Notes under the pieces: generated by a model
What the model was told of the DNA's origin: nothing
The model's input: the letters and a program-made list of their open reading frames with translations, nothing else
The model's database searches: none
Part shown: one piece after another, positions 46,586 through 57,872 of the stretch
How positions within the stretch are numbered: position 1 is the first letter of the stretch
How the letters are laid out: the number at the start of each line of letters is the position of its first letter
DNA from: Ophiodon elongatus
Lineage: Eukaryota; Chordata; Actinopteri; Perciformes; Hexagrammidae
Length of the DNA: 64,000 bases
Direction: 5' to 3'
NCBI GenBank assembly: GCA_016806645.1
Contig: JACSYO010001861.1
Coordinates: forward strand, 581,001-645,000
Translations under genes and position numbers: made by a program

Positions 46586-47634
46586 CATCGACACACAACC
46601 AGGTGTTCAGAAAGAGTAAACTGTGCTGGTCACTCACTCACTCATCCATGGAATAAAATCATAAGAAAATAAGGACATTAATGGTCAGTGAGAGGGTTCT
46701 GCACCCATGTCTTTCTACTTTACCTTTTGAAAAAATGACACAGGGTTTGTCATCAGCATGAGTCAACATTGATGCATTAGAGAATAAACTTATTGGATGC
46801 TGGAATTATTTAGTTCTATTATCATTTAATATAACTTTTGTGTTTTTTTTTTTTATATATGTATAAAGTAGGCTTTTGGCATTTTCCTGAGATGGGATTG
46901 TGGGAAAAATTATATTTATAAATAAATTGCGAGGCACAAAGGAACACGCATTTAATGAATCCGTTAATTATTTTTATAACTTTTCATAAGTGGGAGACTC
47001 TTCACTGAAATCTATTTCTTCGGTAAAATAATGACAGCGGATTCTGGGTCTTAGTTTCAAAGTGCAGTCTGCAGCCAAAAGATCTGTGTAGTTGTGTGTG
47101 GCCCACACAGGAAATTAAGAAACCTCTGCAGCTTTAAGCATATTTGTGTCTGAATTATCTTGGAACAGCGGATTTAAACAAAAGTGAAACAAGGTTCAGC
47201 ATGTGCTCGTTCTGGGCATGTGTGGTCAGTAACAACTTTCAGTTCAAATATTGAGTTGACCGTGGTTTAAAGTTCACACGTAAATGATTTTAAAAGAATA
47301 AAATTGTTGTCTTCCCGTAAATTGTATACTTGTTATGTATTCAGACGTATTTTTCTACGTGACCTTAACCGGTTTTGGCATTTCAATATGATGAATGAGT
47401 ATTGCATGAAGGTTTGTTTAATTACTGCAAGTTCATAGGAACAATAAGAAAAATGGAAACAATAAAGAAAACTTTGCTTCCCGATTTAGTTTATGATCCT
47501 GAAGATGACAATATTAACAACACATGAGTCGTGCTGTTTGTTTCCTCAAACTGGATTAAAGTACTGTGAGTGCGTGGGACAGTGTAAGCGCTTTATATTT
47601 AGAGAATCTGAATAAAACACCCGGTTACGTCAGT
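46586..47634. other. Unannotated AT-rich DNA
   Basis: T run at 46844-46853. No gene or repeat recognised. Confidence 0.5.
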
Positions 47635-47785
47635 GAATGTGTGTGGACAGCCCTGGATCGAACTGAATCCAGACGTATTTAATTTAGGGAGCAGTATAAG
47701 GGGCAGAACGATGATGAGACAGAACCCCATTTTAAAGTCTTGAGCCAATCACTGCAAGTTCTTCACAGGTTTCTCATTGCTGTTC
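47635..47785. promoter_or_regulatory. Candidate conserved non-coding block
   Basis: CCTGGATCGAACTGAATCCAG followed by ACGTATTTAATTTAGGG and GAGCCAATCACTGC (inverted CCAAT). Repeat-free. Role inferred. Confidence 0.24.
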
Positions 47786-48365
47786 ACAGCAGATACAGTC
47801 CACTGCAGCCAGTGAGTGTCCATCCTCTGTGGGCATGAATTTACACAGATGGTTCTTATATAAGTGGATTAGAGAGCATATTTCCCCAATAAGTGAAAAA
47901 ACAAAGGCTTCACTGAATTTATTATGTCTTAATTGAGGAGACCTACATCAATGTATATTTTTGTGTGAACAAACCAGGATTTTGTTTTGTTTTGCCAGTG
48001 AAGTTTATATGTCGGGGTCAGATATTTATAAACAAAATTCTTCAGGTAGGTTCCCTTAAGATCCAAATTCACATTTTATCTTTGTCTTAAGCAATTATTT
48101 TCATTATGGTTCCAGTTGGAAACTGCATTCAAGTGGCTTGAGAGAAAATGCACAATATAAAATATAATGTAGAATAAATGTTATTTGAAAGCATAATACA
48201 TATGTTATGTTGTCTTGACACATTTAAAAATAAAAGTTTTATATTGTATGCTGTATATTTAATTTACATTTCATCTGTTTTATTTAATTTACCTTCTTCT
48301 ATTTTGCTTCTCTTTTAAACCCTATTTACAAGCATCTTTTTATTGTCTTGTTTTTCAAATATGTC
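47786..48365. other. Unannotated AT-rich DNA
   Basis: Increasingly AT-rich towards the LINE-like tail. Nothing recognised. Confidence 0.5.
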
Positions 48366-48433
48366 TTATGTTTCATATTTTCAATTGCCTTGTTATTGAA
48401 ATGTGCTATACAAATAAACTTGACTTTCCTGAA
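48366..48433 (+). mobile_element. LINE tail fragment
   Basis: GTTATTGAAATGTGCTATACAAATAAACTTGACTTT matches the terminal GTGCTATATAAATAAACTTGACTT string of fish non-LTR elements. Only the extreme 3' end is recognisable. Confidence 0.45.
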
Positions 48434-48879
48434 TTATTATCCAAAACTCTTGTATCTTATATTCCAGAATCAGATTTTTTCAAACATTCTTTAAACATCA
48501 GTTATAAATTCATTAAAAAAATATACACAGCTTTATATACATACGTACATATGTTTACAGTATGAGCTGAAATTAAAGATTAAAATAATTACTGACTTAA
48601 ATTGTAGTTTAATTTTTACTTAACCACATTGGGACAATATATATCACTCATATATTTTTATTTTCATTTATAATGTTCTCATAAACTTTGGTTATATTAG
48701 CAAATATGATTAAATATGGATAAATCTGTGACAATAATCAATTAAATGTAGAATACCGTTTAAACATGCCTACATATCCACAGAAGCATTGTGAATGTGA
48801 GCGAATACAAAAATGTGTGCCACATGCAAGAATGACTTGTATACATTAAACTGTTCTCGTCTCAGAGTGTGTTGTGGTA
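48434..48879. other. Unannotated AT-rich DNA
   Basis: Nothing recognised. Confidence 0.5.
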
Positions 48880-49018
48880 GTGTAGCTGCCTGGACTCCCC
48901 GTGCCCTCCAAGGTGAGCTCTGTCTCCACCAGGCGAAGGGGACCATGGGAAAGCTCGCATGCCGATTAATCACAGCTAATGAGCTGGAACAGTGTAGCTC
49001 GAGCTGCCTTCCATGACC
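48880..49018. promoter_or_regulatory. Candidate conserved non-coding block
   Basis: GC-richer patch holding GATTAATCACAGCTAATGAG at 48964-48983 (K50 and Q50 homeodomain-like cores back to back) and a CTCGAG/AGCTCGAGCT palindrome just after. Repeat-free. Role inferred. Confidence 0.28.
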
Positions 49019-49023
49019 ATCTC

Positions 49024-49025
<2 letters not shown>

Positions 49026-49054
<29 letters not shown>
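49026..49054. repeat. (CT)n microsatellite
   Basis: Pure CT run followed by an interrupted CA run to about 49074. Confidence 0.95.
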
Positions 49055-49057
<3 letters not shown>

Positions 49058-49074
49058 CACACACGCACACACAG

Positions 49075-49854
49075 ACGTAATATGTCAGACACGGTGTGAA
49101 GAGCAGAATAACAAACACTTTATTTGTCGTATCTGCTATTTTATTTAAACATGGTCATTGATAAAGAAGCGCAGATATTTTACTGAAGTTAAAGGCAGTA
49201 TCAAGATGACCAAAATATTACTTTTGATAATTTATTTCTCATGAGGCAACAGTATCCTATTAATAATTCTTAAATAAATTATTTAAAGAAGTTTCTTGTA
49301 AAAATAAAGCACTACATAGTCTCAAATCTTTATAGTAGGAGAAAAAAAAGAACTAGCATGCCAAATGTCTTTCTTCAATAATGTTAACAAAGTTGCAAAC
49401 TTACCAATGTGTATTCATAGTTCCTGGCATCAAAGTGAACCCTGTAACCAGTGGGTTGTAAGGAAAAGAGTTTAAACAAACAAGAAAGCAGAGTGATGAA
49501 TGAGAGACGGAGGAAAACAGATATAAGTGATGTCACGTAGAAAGTGACGAATGACAAAGTTGATGTTGATACATCAACATCCAAGTATTTTTCAGCGCTG
49601 AAAGGCACGCCATGCTAAAATGCATGTGTAACGCCATTATATGTGCAGGCAAGTAGTGAATGTTTCCACATACTACACTCTTTAAGTCTATTCTTCGCTT
49701 TATATATTCTGCCTAATGCCCAGTTATCACATAAAAAAAACTAAGCCAAAGTGGTATATGAACAAAAAATAATAAAAACATCATCCCTTTTAAGGTCTTA
49801 CATTTTGCAGCTGTTATTATTTCATGTTACATATGGCAAAGCATACCTAATGTG
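49075..49854. other. Unannotated AT-rich DNA
   Basis: Nothing recognised. Confidence 0.5.
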
Positions 49855-50345
49855 GTTTCTCGACCTCTCTCTTGCTACTGAGGAAGCTACAGCTGTGGGC
49901 CTCTTACTGTAACAGTAATCCTTGTGGCACATATATCTTAACTGACGCTTGTGAGTGCACATTTCAGTTATCATTCCTGGAGGCACATATATCTCTAGTC
50001 CTACTTCTGTTGCAGCATCCCCCGTCCTTGCCCCCTGGCAGATGATGAGACAGAGAAACCGAGGAAGGTGATTGTCATTTGAATTCTTTCTGTTCGGAAA
50101 ATAGATCCATTTGCCATGTGATTACGGTCTCTGTGGGTGGAGGTCACAAGGGTGTGGTGGTCTGTGTGTTATAGAGAGATATTCTATAGGCTGTAAATCA
50201 TCATGGGTTATCTATTTGGTGGTAGAACTGCTAAGGCAATGGGTGTGTCCTTATTGCACAAAATAATTTTATTATGAATTGCCGCTGTCTGCGATTACGT
50301 GTTTAGATTGTAGCCCGATTCCCACATGTTAATGAAGGAATCTGA
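49855..50345. promoter_or_regulatory. Candidate conserved non-coding block
   Basis: Complex repeat-free DNA. A 13-base direct repeat GGCACATATATCT occurs at 49926 and 49982. The core 50255-50345 reads AAATAATTTTATTATGAATTG, TGCGATTACGTGTTTAG and CACATGTTAATGAAGG. Role inferred. Confidence 0.3.
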
Positions 50346-51855
50346 GCCAGCAGACTGCACTGTGGAATGTGTACCTGAGCAGTGTCATACAAACACTTAT
50401 GGATGTACATATTCTCCTAAAGAAGCTAACTTTTGAAAGACACACAGATACCTGCAGTATCATAAGCAACAAATGGAAACTTCAGTAAGTGATCCCTGCC
50501 AGATATTTGTGGTATGGGTGTTCGTGCGTATGCCATCCAAATAAAGGAAGGTTTAGCCAAATCCACCAACTGCTTATGGCACATATACCACCATGAGGCA
50601 TCCAAGCCACAAACCTCCCACCATAACATGCTGTCGTTAAGATGTTATTCTGAGTGTTGCTGCTATTCAGTTTAGGGAGTCAATCTTTAATTTGAGGGCA
50701 AGTGTGAAGGTTCTGTTCATCAATTAGTCATAAACATGCCTCATTCAAATAAGAAATTACTTGTAGTTGCTCACAACAGCGAATGCATTGACTCAGTGTC
50801 AACAACAAGCCTGACTAAAAAGATCTTCGGCATCCATACAAACTCGTCATTCTCAAATCAACCCACGCAGTTACTTCCATCAGTGTGGGAAGAGAGGAGG
50901 GTGGGGTGACCTCTCTGGTGTGTTTCTAATATCTCCCCAAAAATCCCTGCGGGCAGAGTCGTCTTGGGTGTTCTAGGGTGGATTCTGGTGTTGTTATATT
51001 TAACGGGTTCCCAGCACAGAGAGCTGGGAGAAGAAAGAAGAGGAAAAGAGAGGGAGAAAGAAAGCTGTGTGATGGCAAGCTGAGAGCCTGACCTGAAGGT
51101 AAAAGCACCCTATGTGCCTGGATTGGGGTAAGGTCTACGTTGCCCTCTCTCTTCTTCTCTCACCCTCCTTTTTCTCTTTCTTGGTGGGGAGGAGGGATGT
51201 AGGTAATGAAGCTTAAGTGAGCCTGGTGTCTGGTAATGTAATATACACAAAGCCGTTGTCAGGTCTGGATCCAATAATGTGTCATTTACCACGTCTGGAA
51301 CAGATTGGCCCAGATGATCGGAGTGAACCTTTGCCCGGGTGAAGAGTACTCAGCATCCCTTGGCCTGGAGGCCTTACAAGCAGAGCCTTGCCTTGTCCCA
51401 TCTCCCTTGCACCTTTCACCTCCCCCCCACCATTTTCTTGTAAAAGCAGAGGCATGCTTCAGATGAGATAGTTCATATACCTTTTGTGTCATCACGTTGA
51501 ACAATTTGTCTCAGCTGCGTTATTGGTACTTTTTTGCAAGCTTGAGATTTTCTTTCTCCAAGTTGTTTTTTTAAGCAGTGTAAAAAGTGTGAAGAATTAG
51601 CAGACACTGAAAATCCTGCTCATTTTCACACTGACGCACACTTCATCACAGTTCTCAGAATGTGTTTTTTTGGGAAAGATCTGTCAGAGCTTTCTGACAC
51701 TTCGAAAAAGCACTTTGAAGCCTCCAGTGTAAACAAGGCCATTCAAAACAAACTCCAACAAGAGCACATTGCCACTAAACCTCAAATAAAATCCATTGCT
51801 GCCTTAAGTCAATTCCCCAAACAAGACAGAAAAGAGCAGGTGCAGCGGATATCAT
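50346..51855. other. Unannotated DNA
   Basis: Mixed composition with a purine patch at 51020-51065 and a pyrimidine patch at 51140-51180. A 65-codon frame at 51660-51854 is Lys/Gln-rich. Because it lies just upstream of the RT relic it might be decayed element sequence, but it shows no motif. Confidence 0.45.
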
Positions 51856-52290
51856 GAAGATAACTGGGAGGCACGCATTTGAAATACAAGTCCAGTCCTC
51901 TGTCCAATAATGTTGCAGTTTCACAAGAGTCTGTTCTTGGTCTATTATTATATTATACATAAGGAGATTATTTGTCCTAATCAGGATTTCAAAGTCCATT
52001 TTTATGCAGATGACAAAATGTTATGGGCAGCTGTTAAAGACATGACCAGCAAATGTAGGTGTCCTTGTAAAAGCCTTCAATCAATTTTAAATACATACTC
52101 ATCTGTGTTTATTATCTATGCCAAACATTTACATAATTTACCAAGAGCAACCACTGACGCAGTCGGCTGAAACAAAGTCACGATTAACAAAGTTACTTAA
52201 GTCGAAACACCTGTTGCTCTGAAATGGTCCAGATCCTGAATCTGTGAAGTAGAACTTGAGTCTACCATTGGAATATCGATTCTGTCAACC
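51856..52290 (+). pseudogene. Degenerate LINE reverse-transcriptase fragment
   Basis: In the frame from 51912 the DNA encodes VSQESVLGLLLYYT, a decayed form of the non-LTR RT motif with a QGSVLGPLLF core. After a frameshift between about 51950 and 51965, a second frame (51964 on) reads through NQDFKVHFYADDKMLWA, with the catalytic YADD at 52003-52014 intact. Next comes KSLQSILNT, like the LQ-helix after the palm, and a possible remnant of a YLGIW-type motif near 52250-52280. The fingers, endonuclease and 3' end are not recognisable. It is a dead non-LTR element (L2, CR1 or Rex1-like; clade unresolved). Confidence 0.72.
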
Positions 52291-52734
52291 GAACATGCAG
52301 CAACCAGACATTTTTTATGCTGGTAACAGTTTTAATTAAATGTTTAAAGCTTGCTAACTAATCCAGTAACTTATATTTATGACGACGACGGCTGTAAGAG
52401 GGGTCTATATCTAATCAAACTTAGATATCCCGTATGTATTCACTAACCTTAGAAAAACTAGTTCCAGGTATTATTCACCTTTCAAATGGAATGAACTGTA
52501 CAATGAACATTCCTCAAACTAGATTCTTTCATTCCTCTTGTATATTTTTTTTCTTGATTGCTGGTTTTCCAGCCATGTTTGTTAAGGTAGATTGGGTATT
52601 GTGGGTAGTATGGGTTATATCACTGGCACTCTGCAAAGCTATTTCTTTTTTTAAAAAGTAAGTTATACCAGTTACTAGCATCATAAAGCCTCTTTCTCTT
52701 GGGCTGTGTGTTTTCACAGGCACCAGGGTGAGCA
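52291..52734. other. Unannotated DNA
   Basis: AT-rich. Could include the decayed 3' part of the LINE relic, but nothing is recognisable. Confidence 0.45.
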
Positions 52735-52995
52735 TACGGTATGAAATCATGCTGCTAATCACTGGTAGTAGTGGACTGTGTTTTAGAAAAGCAGCTTATC
52801 AGCAATTTGTAGCTGAGGGAGAGTGCATTTACTCAGTGGTAATTACTAAACACAGGGGCAAATGGAGTTGCAGGAGAGCAGGAAGTGCAGGGCTAGAAGG
52901 GCATGTATTTGAATTTACCATTTCGTCCCTGGCTGCCTGGGTCCTGGGCGCAGCCCCTGGCCCACACAGAGAGCGGGGGGCCCTGAAGGTCTACA
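52735..52995. promoter_or_regulatory. Candidate conserved non-coding block
   Basis: Complex repeat-free sequence with AGCAGCTTATCAGCAATTTG near 52789 and GTGGTAATTACTAAACACAGG near 52837, then a GC-rich end. Role inferred. Confidence 0.28.
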
Positions 52996-53474
52996 GCTGT
53001 GGATGAATGAGAAGAGAAAGGTGAAGAGAGATGCTCACTGTTTTCCAGGCTGGCTCTGCTCTTTGATAATATATCAATACAAGTAAGAAAGACAACAAAA
53101 GTGAGACAGAATGAATGAGACAAGGACTTTGGCTATTTATATCTTTTCACCTTCCTCACTTTCGGAGTTTCTTTTTTTTTTTTTACTTAGCTAGACACAG
53201 GGTAAATAAAAGGTGAGAGGAGGGAATACAGAAAAGATTTCTGTCTCCAAAACTCCCAGCCCTCCTATTGAATACTCCAAATGTGCAATGTTGTGCTCAC
53301 CCAGCTGGAGTCATTCTGGAGGCTCCTCAGGAGTATTGCAGCTCCCCTCTGCTCTGATTTAGTACTGTTAATAAACATGATGTAGTGCTTACAGTGATTG
53401 CTCGGACAGGAATGTTTCTTTTTTACTTCTCTTTTTTATACCTACACACAGCTTCACATGTTTGCATGTGGCGC
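52996..53474. other. Unannotated DNA
   Basis: T run at 53172-53184. Mixed composition, nothing recognised. Confidence 0.5.
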
Positions 53475-53760
53475 TGAGAGAGGAAGAAAATGTGGGAATG
53501 CTTGGTTTATTTCAGACCCTCACTGCTTTAATTATTTAAGCAGAGGACACAGACAAATTCTTTTGGGGCAGGTTTAGCACTATGAAATGCCACCACATTT
53601 CCCAGAATTATTGCACGGGCTCCGGCTCTGTCCTCTTCCATTCTGGAGAAAATCCAGAAAACTTGTTAGATCAGAATACCAAGGTGACAGGGCTCAGACT
53701 TTAATTATACTTCATCCACTTTAATTCTGTGTTTCTTTTCTGGTGTTATACTTCCCATGC
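53475..53760. promoter_or_regulatory. Candidate conserved non-coding block
   Basis: Repeat-free complex DNA. The 8-mer CTTTAATT occurs three times on the same strand at 53526, 53699 and 53719, alongside CCCAGAATTATTGCACGGG. No reading frame. Homeodomain-cluster enhancer texture, by inference. Confidence 0.33.
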
Positions 53761-53934
53761 ATATGCTTTTTTGTTGTGTAATTACATAAAAGTACGTGTG
53801 AGATTTACTGTCAAAGGCTGGCGTTAGTGTCAACAGAAAATGTCAGGTGGACAAAGCTGCATAATACCTGTGGCCTTGAGGTATGGGGAGTTTTTGCTCT
53901 CCTATGTACACAGCTTGAGTGCATAAAACAAAAT
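53761..53934. other. Unannotated DNA
   Basis: Nothing recognised. Confidence 0.5.
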
Positions 53935-54200
53935 CCATGTGTCCGATCATGTGCTTCATGCTTGGAAAGCATCTCTCTCTAATTAAAAGACAATTTGCTT
54001 GTTTCAAGCCTCCTCAAAAAAGCAACCATACCCAACAAGCTGAATTTATGATGTGCCTCCCAGCTTCTCCCTGGTGCAAATCTTCCAGCAACATGCTCCC
54101 GGCACAGAGCCCACATGGCCAGCCACAGCTGGCTCTTATTACAAACCCATACAGTAGCCATTCTTTTTCACTTACCCCCCTCCCTGTTTGGTGACGCTTA
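53935..54200. promoter_or_regulatory. Candidate conserved non-coding block
   Basis: CTCTCTAATTAAAAGACAATTTG near 53972 and GCTGAATTTATGATGTGCC near 54039, then GC-richer sequence with CCAGCCACAGCTGGC. Open on both strands for 60-90 codons without domains. Role inferred. Confidence 0.28.
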
Positions 54201-55080
54201 TTAGAAATGTAACATACTAGTCTGGGAGTTTGTTACAGATTTATGCGTCACAGGTGCTCCCTTTAAAAAGCGTGCAAGGGTTACCATATAATTTCGCCAC
54301 GGCAACATGGGTTAAGTGTGGCTAACACTGTTTTTTAAAATGCTGGCTTGTAAATAAAAGTGTGTACTGAAATTGGAACACTGATTCTGGATTTGACCCT
54401 AGTATGAGAGAAATATGCATTTAATTTTAGTTAGGATTTTCTCATGAAAATGAAATTTAGCAAAATGTTCCTCAAGCCATTATTTAAAAAGATTTACCAG
54501 GTCAATAATACTTAATTCACATTACTTTGTAATTGATGGTCTGTATTAATGTATTTGTTTATTTTTTTTAATTTTTGTTATTAGATATTTTAGTATTATT
54601 TATATAAATAGTTCAGTTTTTACTCTTCCTTTATAGTCATGAAATATGTTGAAGTTTGTCAGCTGCAACTAGAAATTCTGTTAAGTCAACATCAACTAAT
54701 TAAATAAATAAAATTTTTCATTTTTCATTGTTTATTAATAATCATCTCTTGCCGTTTCACCCACTGGACATATTCCATTACCAAATGAAGTGTTACACCC
54801 AGCTGGTAGCACTGCATGCTGAGTCAGTTATGCATAACGTTTTGTATTTAGATTGTTAGATTGTGTACTGGTGATGTATGAGTAATATGTTTGACATAGC
54901 TCCATACATTTTGTGAAAATAATGCAAATATTAACTTAGCACATATTTGTTTGTAATCACAAAATCTCCATTGAAGCCTTCATTTCACCAAAGAAATTAA
55001 ATAATACATATTAAATATTATTTGATATAATGATTTCTTTTTGAAAGAGAATACTACAATCTGAGCTTTCACTCGTTGTA
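54201..55080. other. AT-rich DNA
   Basis: Strongly AT-rich with T and A runs at 54560-54570 and elsewhere. Nothing recognised. Confidence 0.55.
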
Positions 55081-55330
55081 AGGATTGTCTGTATTCGAAT
55101 GAATTTCCAGAGTTGCCTCCTGATGGACTTTGACTGGTACCTGGTGTGTCTGCTGCCTGTCTGTCAACACCAGATACCCTGAGCGTGAGCCTGTGTGCTT
55201 GCAGACCGTTCCACCCAGAGGCTGTAACTGTTGCCAACACGTGGGGTGGATCACACTCCTGCCCAGCACACATGACGGGGTCCTGAAATTGCTCCTGACT
55301 GACTCCTGGCTCTGAACAAGCACGGGCACA
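55081..55330. promoter_or_regulatory. Candidate conserved block, possibly exon-like
   Basis: GC-richer complex stretch, open on the minus strand for most of its length but with no recognisable domain and no clear splice frame. Regulatory or coding role cannot be decided from sequence alone. Confidence 0.2.
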
Positions 55331-56100
55331 TTTAAGACATAGAAAGCATTCTTGTCCAAGCTACACAACATGTGACCAAAGGTGATGAGTTCATGGACTA
55401 AGCTTTGAGTCGTAAGCCGGGCTTCTGACAATGTCTGTCTCTTTCCAACCCTGCCTCTGTCTTCAAGTTTCACAGGCCGCTCTCCCTCACAAGTCTCCCT
55501 CCCCTTCCCTTTCTCGACTCCTCACTTTGTCTCCACGCTCAGCTACACCTCTCCAGTTACTTGGCACCACACCTCCTGGTTGTTATCCCCTCAGCCTCTC
55601 TCTTTTGACTCCATCCCCACCCTCTCATGCTGAGGGGGGGACACTCAATGCCTTTAATGTGGCCTTGGCCCCATGTTCCTCCTGCCTGTCTGGCTGATCC
55701 GTGAGCAGTGGGTCCCAGCTCCACCCTGTGTGATTGATGGCAGGGATGCCCTCTCCTCTCACCCTCCACGCCCCACCCCCGGCTAGGCGAACAGCATAGC
55801 GTTTCATGAGCTCATCTGTGTGGCGCCCGGGAGCTGCACCTCAAAAGCAGGCACCACTCTTGTCTCGTCCCGCACGACTCCCTGGGGGACACAAAGCATG
55901 CGTGACCTCCCTTTACCCAGCCTGCAACCCCATCTCCACAGGACCCTCCACTGCCCTCACTGTATCATCACTGTCTCCACGATCAATCCCCCTGACAGCC
56001 AGACTTTAACTCTTACTAAACACCAGAATAGCCCTTTACTCAGCTTTTAAATCTCCATCCTAATATGCTTATAATTATTACTTAGATGCCAAAAAATAAA
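55331..56100. other. Pyrimidine-rich, GC-richer stretch
   Basis: C/T-rich from about 55430 to 56000, open in several frames because of composition. The translations are Ser/Pro/Leu-rich and not domain-like. No gene called. Confidence 0.5.
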
Positions 56101-56720
56101 ATGGCCCTGGTCCATGCACTAAAGGTACATATCCTTCCACTTGTGGCAGAACTTCATACAGTGTACCGAGTCTGCATCCACTTTTTTGATTGACCATAAT
56201 GTTACTAACCTTAACAAAACTCTTATTAACACTCAACCCATGTTCTTTACCTAGACCTAACCGAGGCGTCCTGCCAATAGGGGCGTCAGATCAGAAAAGC
56301 ACCCTGTGTCGTACTAGCAGGCGGGAACAACTTATATATTTTGTAGTTTAGTTTGGAGGACTTGTTGCTTCAGCTTCCTATGTACACTGTGGTGTTTTCA
56401 TCAGTTGATTGTGATATAAAGGGGATTGAGATGCAACAAAGGCCCCCCTGTCTGGACTCAAACTGGGACGTTGCGTTTAAATCTTTTCCAATAAAAATTA
56501 CTAGCAGCACTCTAAGTCGCCAAGTCGGCAACACTGACAGCCCGTCCATTCAAGCCTCCCTCCAAAGCCACTCTCCCAAATTTATCATAATGAAAGTTCA
56601 CAACGTTTATAGCTATTGTTAGTACTCACAGCTGTCAAGCTAGCAGCTTGTGGAAGACTCCATTGATGCCCAATAAGTGCAGGGGCAGAGTGTGTGCAGC
56701 AGACAGACAGGCAGGTAGCC
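56101..56720. repeat. Candidate composite of interspersed repeats
   Basis: Contains TTACTAACCTTAACAAAAC with CCTAGACCTAACCGAGG (CTAACCTTAACC-type repeat) near 56200, GGCCCCCCTGTCTGGACTC near 56440, and CGTCCATTCAAGCCTCCCTCC near 56542. These strings recur in fish dispersed repeats. Boundaries and families unclear. Confidence 0.35.
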
Positions 56721-57008
56721 TTAAAATAACTACTTTTTAAAGTTTAGGTGACCCTTGTTGTTATGATCACAGTAATAATGATGTGGAACAATCACACTCA
56801 TGCTAAACAAATAACAGCACTGACCTCCAGAAGGAAATGTGAAACAAACAAAGGTCTCTTGTGTTAAAGTCTAACGTTTCGTTGAACCACCTATCCACAT
56901 AGACCTCCTCACATGGACCTCTTTACTATAACGTCACGTGACTGTCACTTTGCTCCTGACATAAAGTCAGCGGCCGCTAGGCCTTCGTCCCTTGAAAGTA
57001 AACATGGT
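56721..57008. other. Unannotated DNA
   Basis: Holds a NotI-type GCGGCCGC string near 56971. Otherwise nothing recognised. Confidence 0.45.
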
Positions 57009-57080
57009 GGGGTTTTTTTTTTTTGGGGGGGGGGACAAAATGTATTAACATTAGTTAACCCCCCCTCCCCCTCCCCCACC
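57009..57080. repeat. Homopolymer cluster T12-G10 and C-rich tract
   Basis: T run 57013-57024 directly followed by a G run 57025-57034, then a C/T-rich tract 57060-57079. Likely length-variable and sequencing-sensitive. Confidence 0.9.
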
Positions 57081-57705
57081 TTGATTTATTAAGGAACATT
57101 TATCTTGAACATGTTAGCCTGTCAGCTTGTTTTGTCTGATCAATGTTCCAAAACCCTGAAATTGAAACCGTGAATAGATTATCAGAATAGTTGAAACTTC
57201 AATTTTATTTGGAATTAAATGTACTTCCCTGTCATTTCAATACAATAACAGATTTTTGTTTTGCTCCATAGCCTCACAATAAAGCGTGGAAGTCTATTAC
57301 CCTCACCCTTTCATCCAGCTGCCCACCTTACCTTAATCTCCCCCTCAGGAAGCCGGGAAAGGCCTGTCCTCCTCTGCATGTATGACATTCCAAGTAGGAA
57401 GGAATCTGAGGACACTGATCACCTAATCTCTCTGACTGAAGCAGCACCTGTTGGGACAGCGCTGTAGCGTAGGGGAAAAAACTCCACATCAGTGGCAGCT
57501 CGGTGTTGACACGATACATCTCACTCTGTATCGGATGATGCAGGCTGCTACTCAACAACCAATTGCACAATACATCAATTTGCACAGATACGATGAATGA
57601 TGGACAACTTTATAGATACCTATTTATGTAGTTATTCTCTCATATTTATTTGTGTATTGAAAATATTATCATCCATAAAATAAATCCATTAAAAAACCTA
57701 ATACG
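57081..57705. other. Unannotated DNA
   Basis: Mixed composition, nothing recognised. Confidence 0.5.
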
Positions 57706-57738
<33 letters not shown>

Positions 57739-57747
57739 TATATATAA
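57706..57747. repeat. (TA)n microsatellite
   Basis: TA run with one TGTA and one TACA interruption placed nearly symmetrically, so the tract is close to a perfect palindrome. Confidence 0.95.
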
Positions 57748-57759
57748 TGTATTATGTCT

Positions 57760-57872
57760 CTAACCTCTTTCACTGTTATTTTAATTTTATTGTTGGATTT
57801 TCATTGTATTTTTAAGCACCTTGTAGTATTGCAATTTTGCACAGAGGGCACGATACACATCAATAAAAGTAA
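57760..57872 (+). mobile_element. Possible LINE 3'-tail fragment
   Basis: ATTGTATTTTTAAGCACCTTG and ACGATACACATCAATAAAAG resemble, in order, the AAGCACTTTG and GGTGCTATATAAATAAAG end of fish non-LTR elements. Decayed; low certainty. Confidence 0.3.

Noticed and set aside
31919..48976. Shared 12-mer ATTAATCACAGC at 31919 and 48965 as a paired regulatory code
   Set aside because: Hundreds of 12-mer coincidences are expected among all pairs in a 64-kb window, so one shared 12-mer is not evidence.
55431..56050. Pyrimidine-rich open frames as a proline/serine-rich protein
   Set aside because: Several frames are open at once because of C/T composition; none is preferred by any domain or splice evidence.
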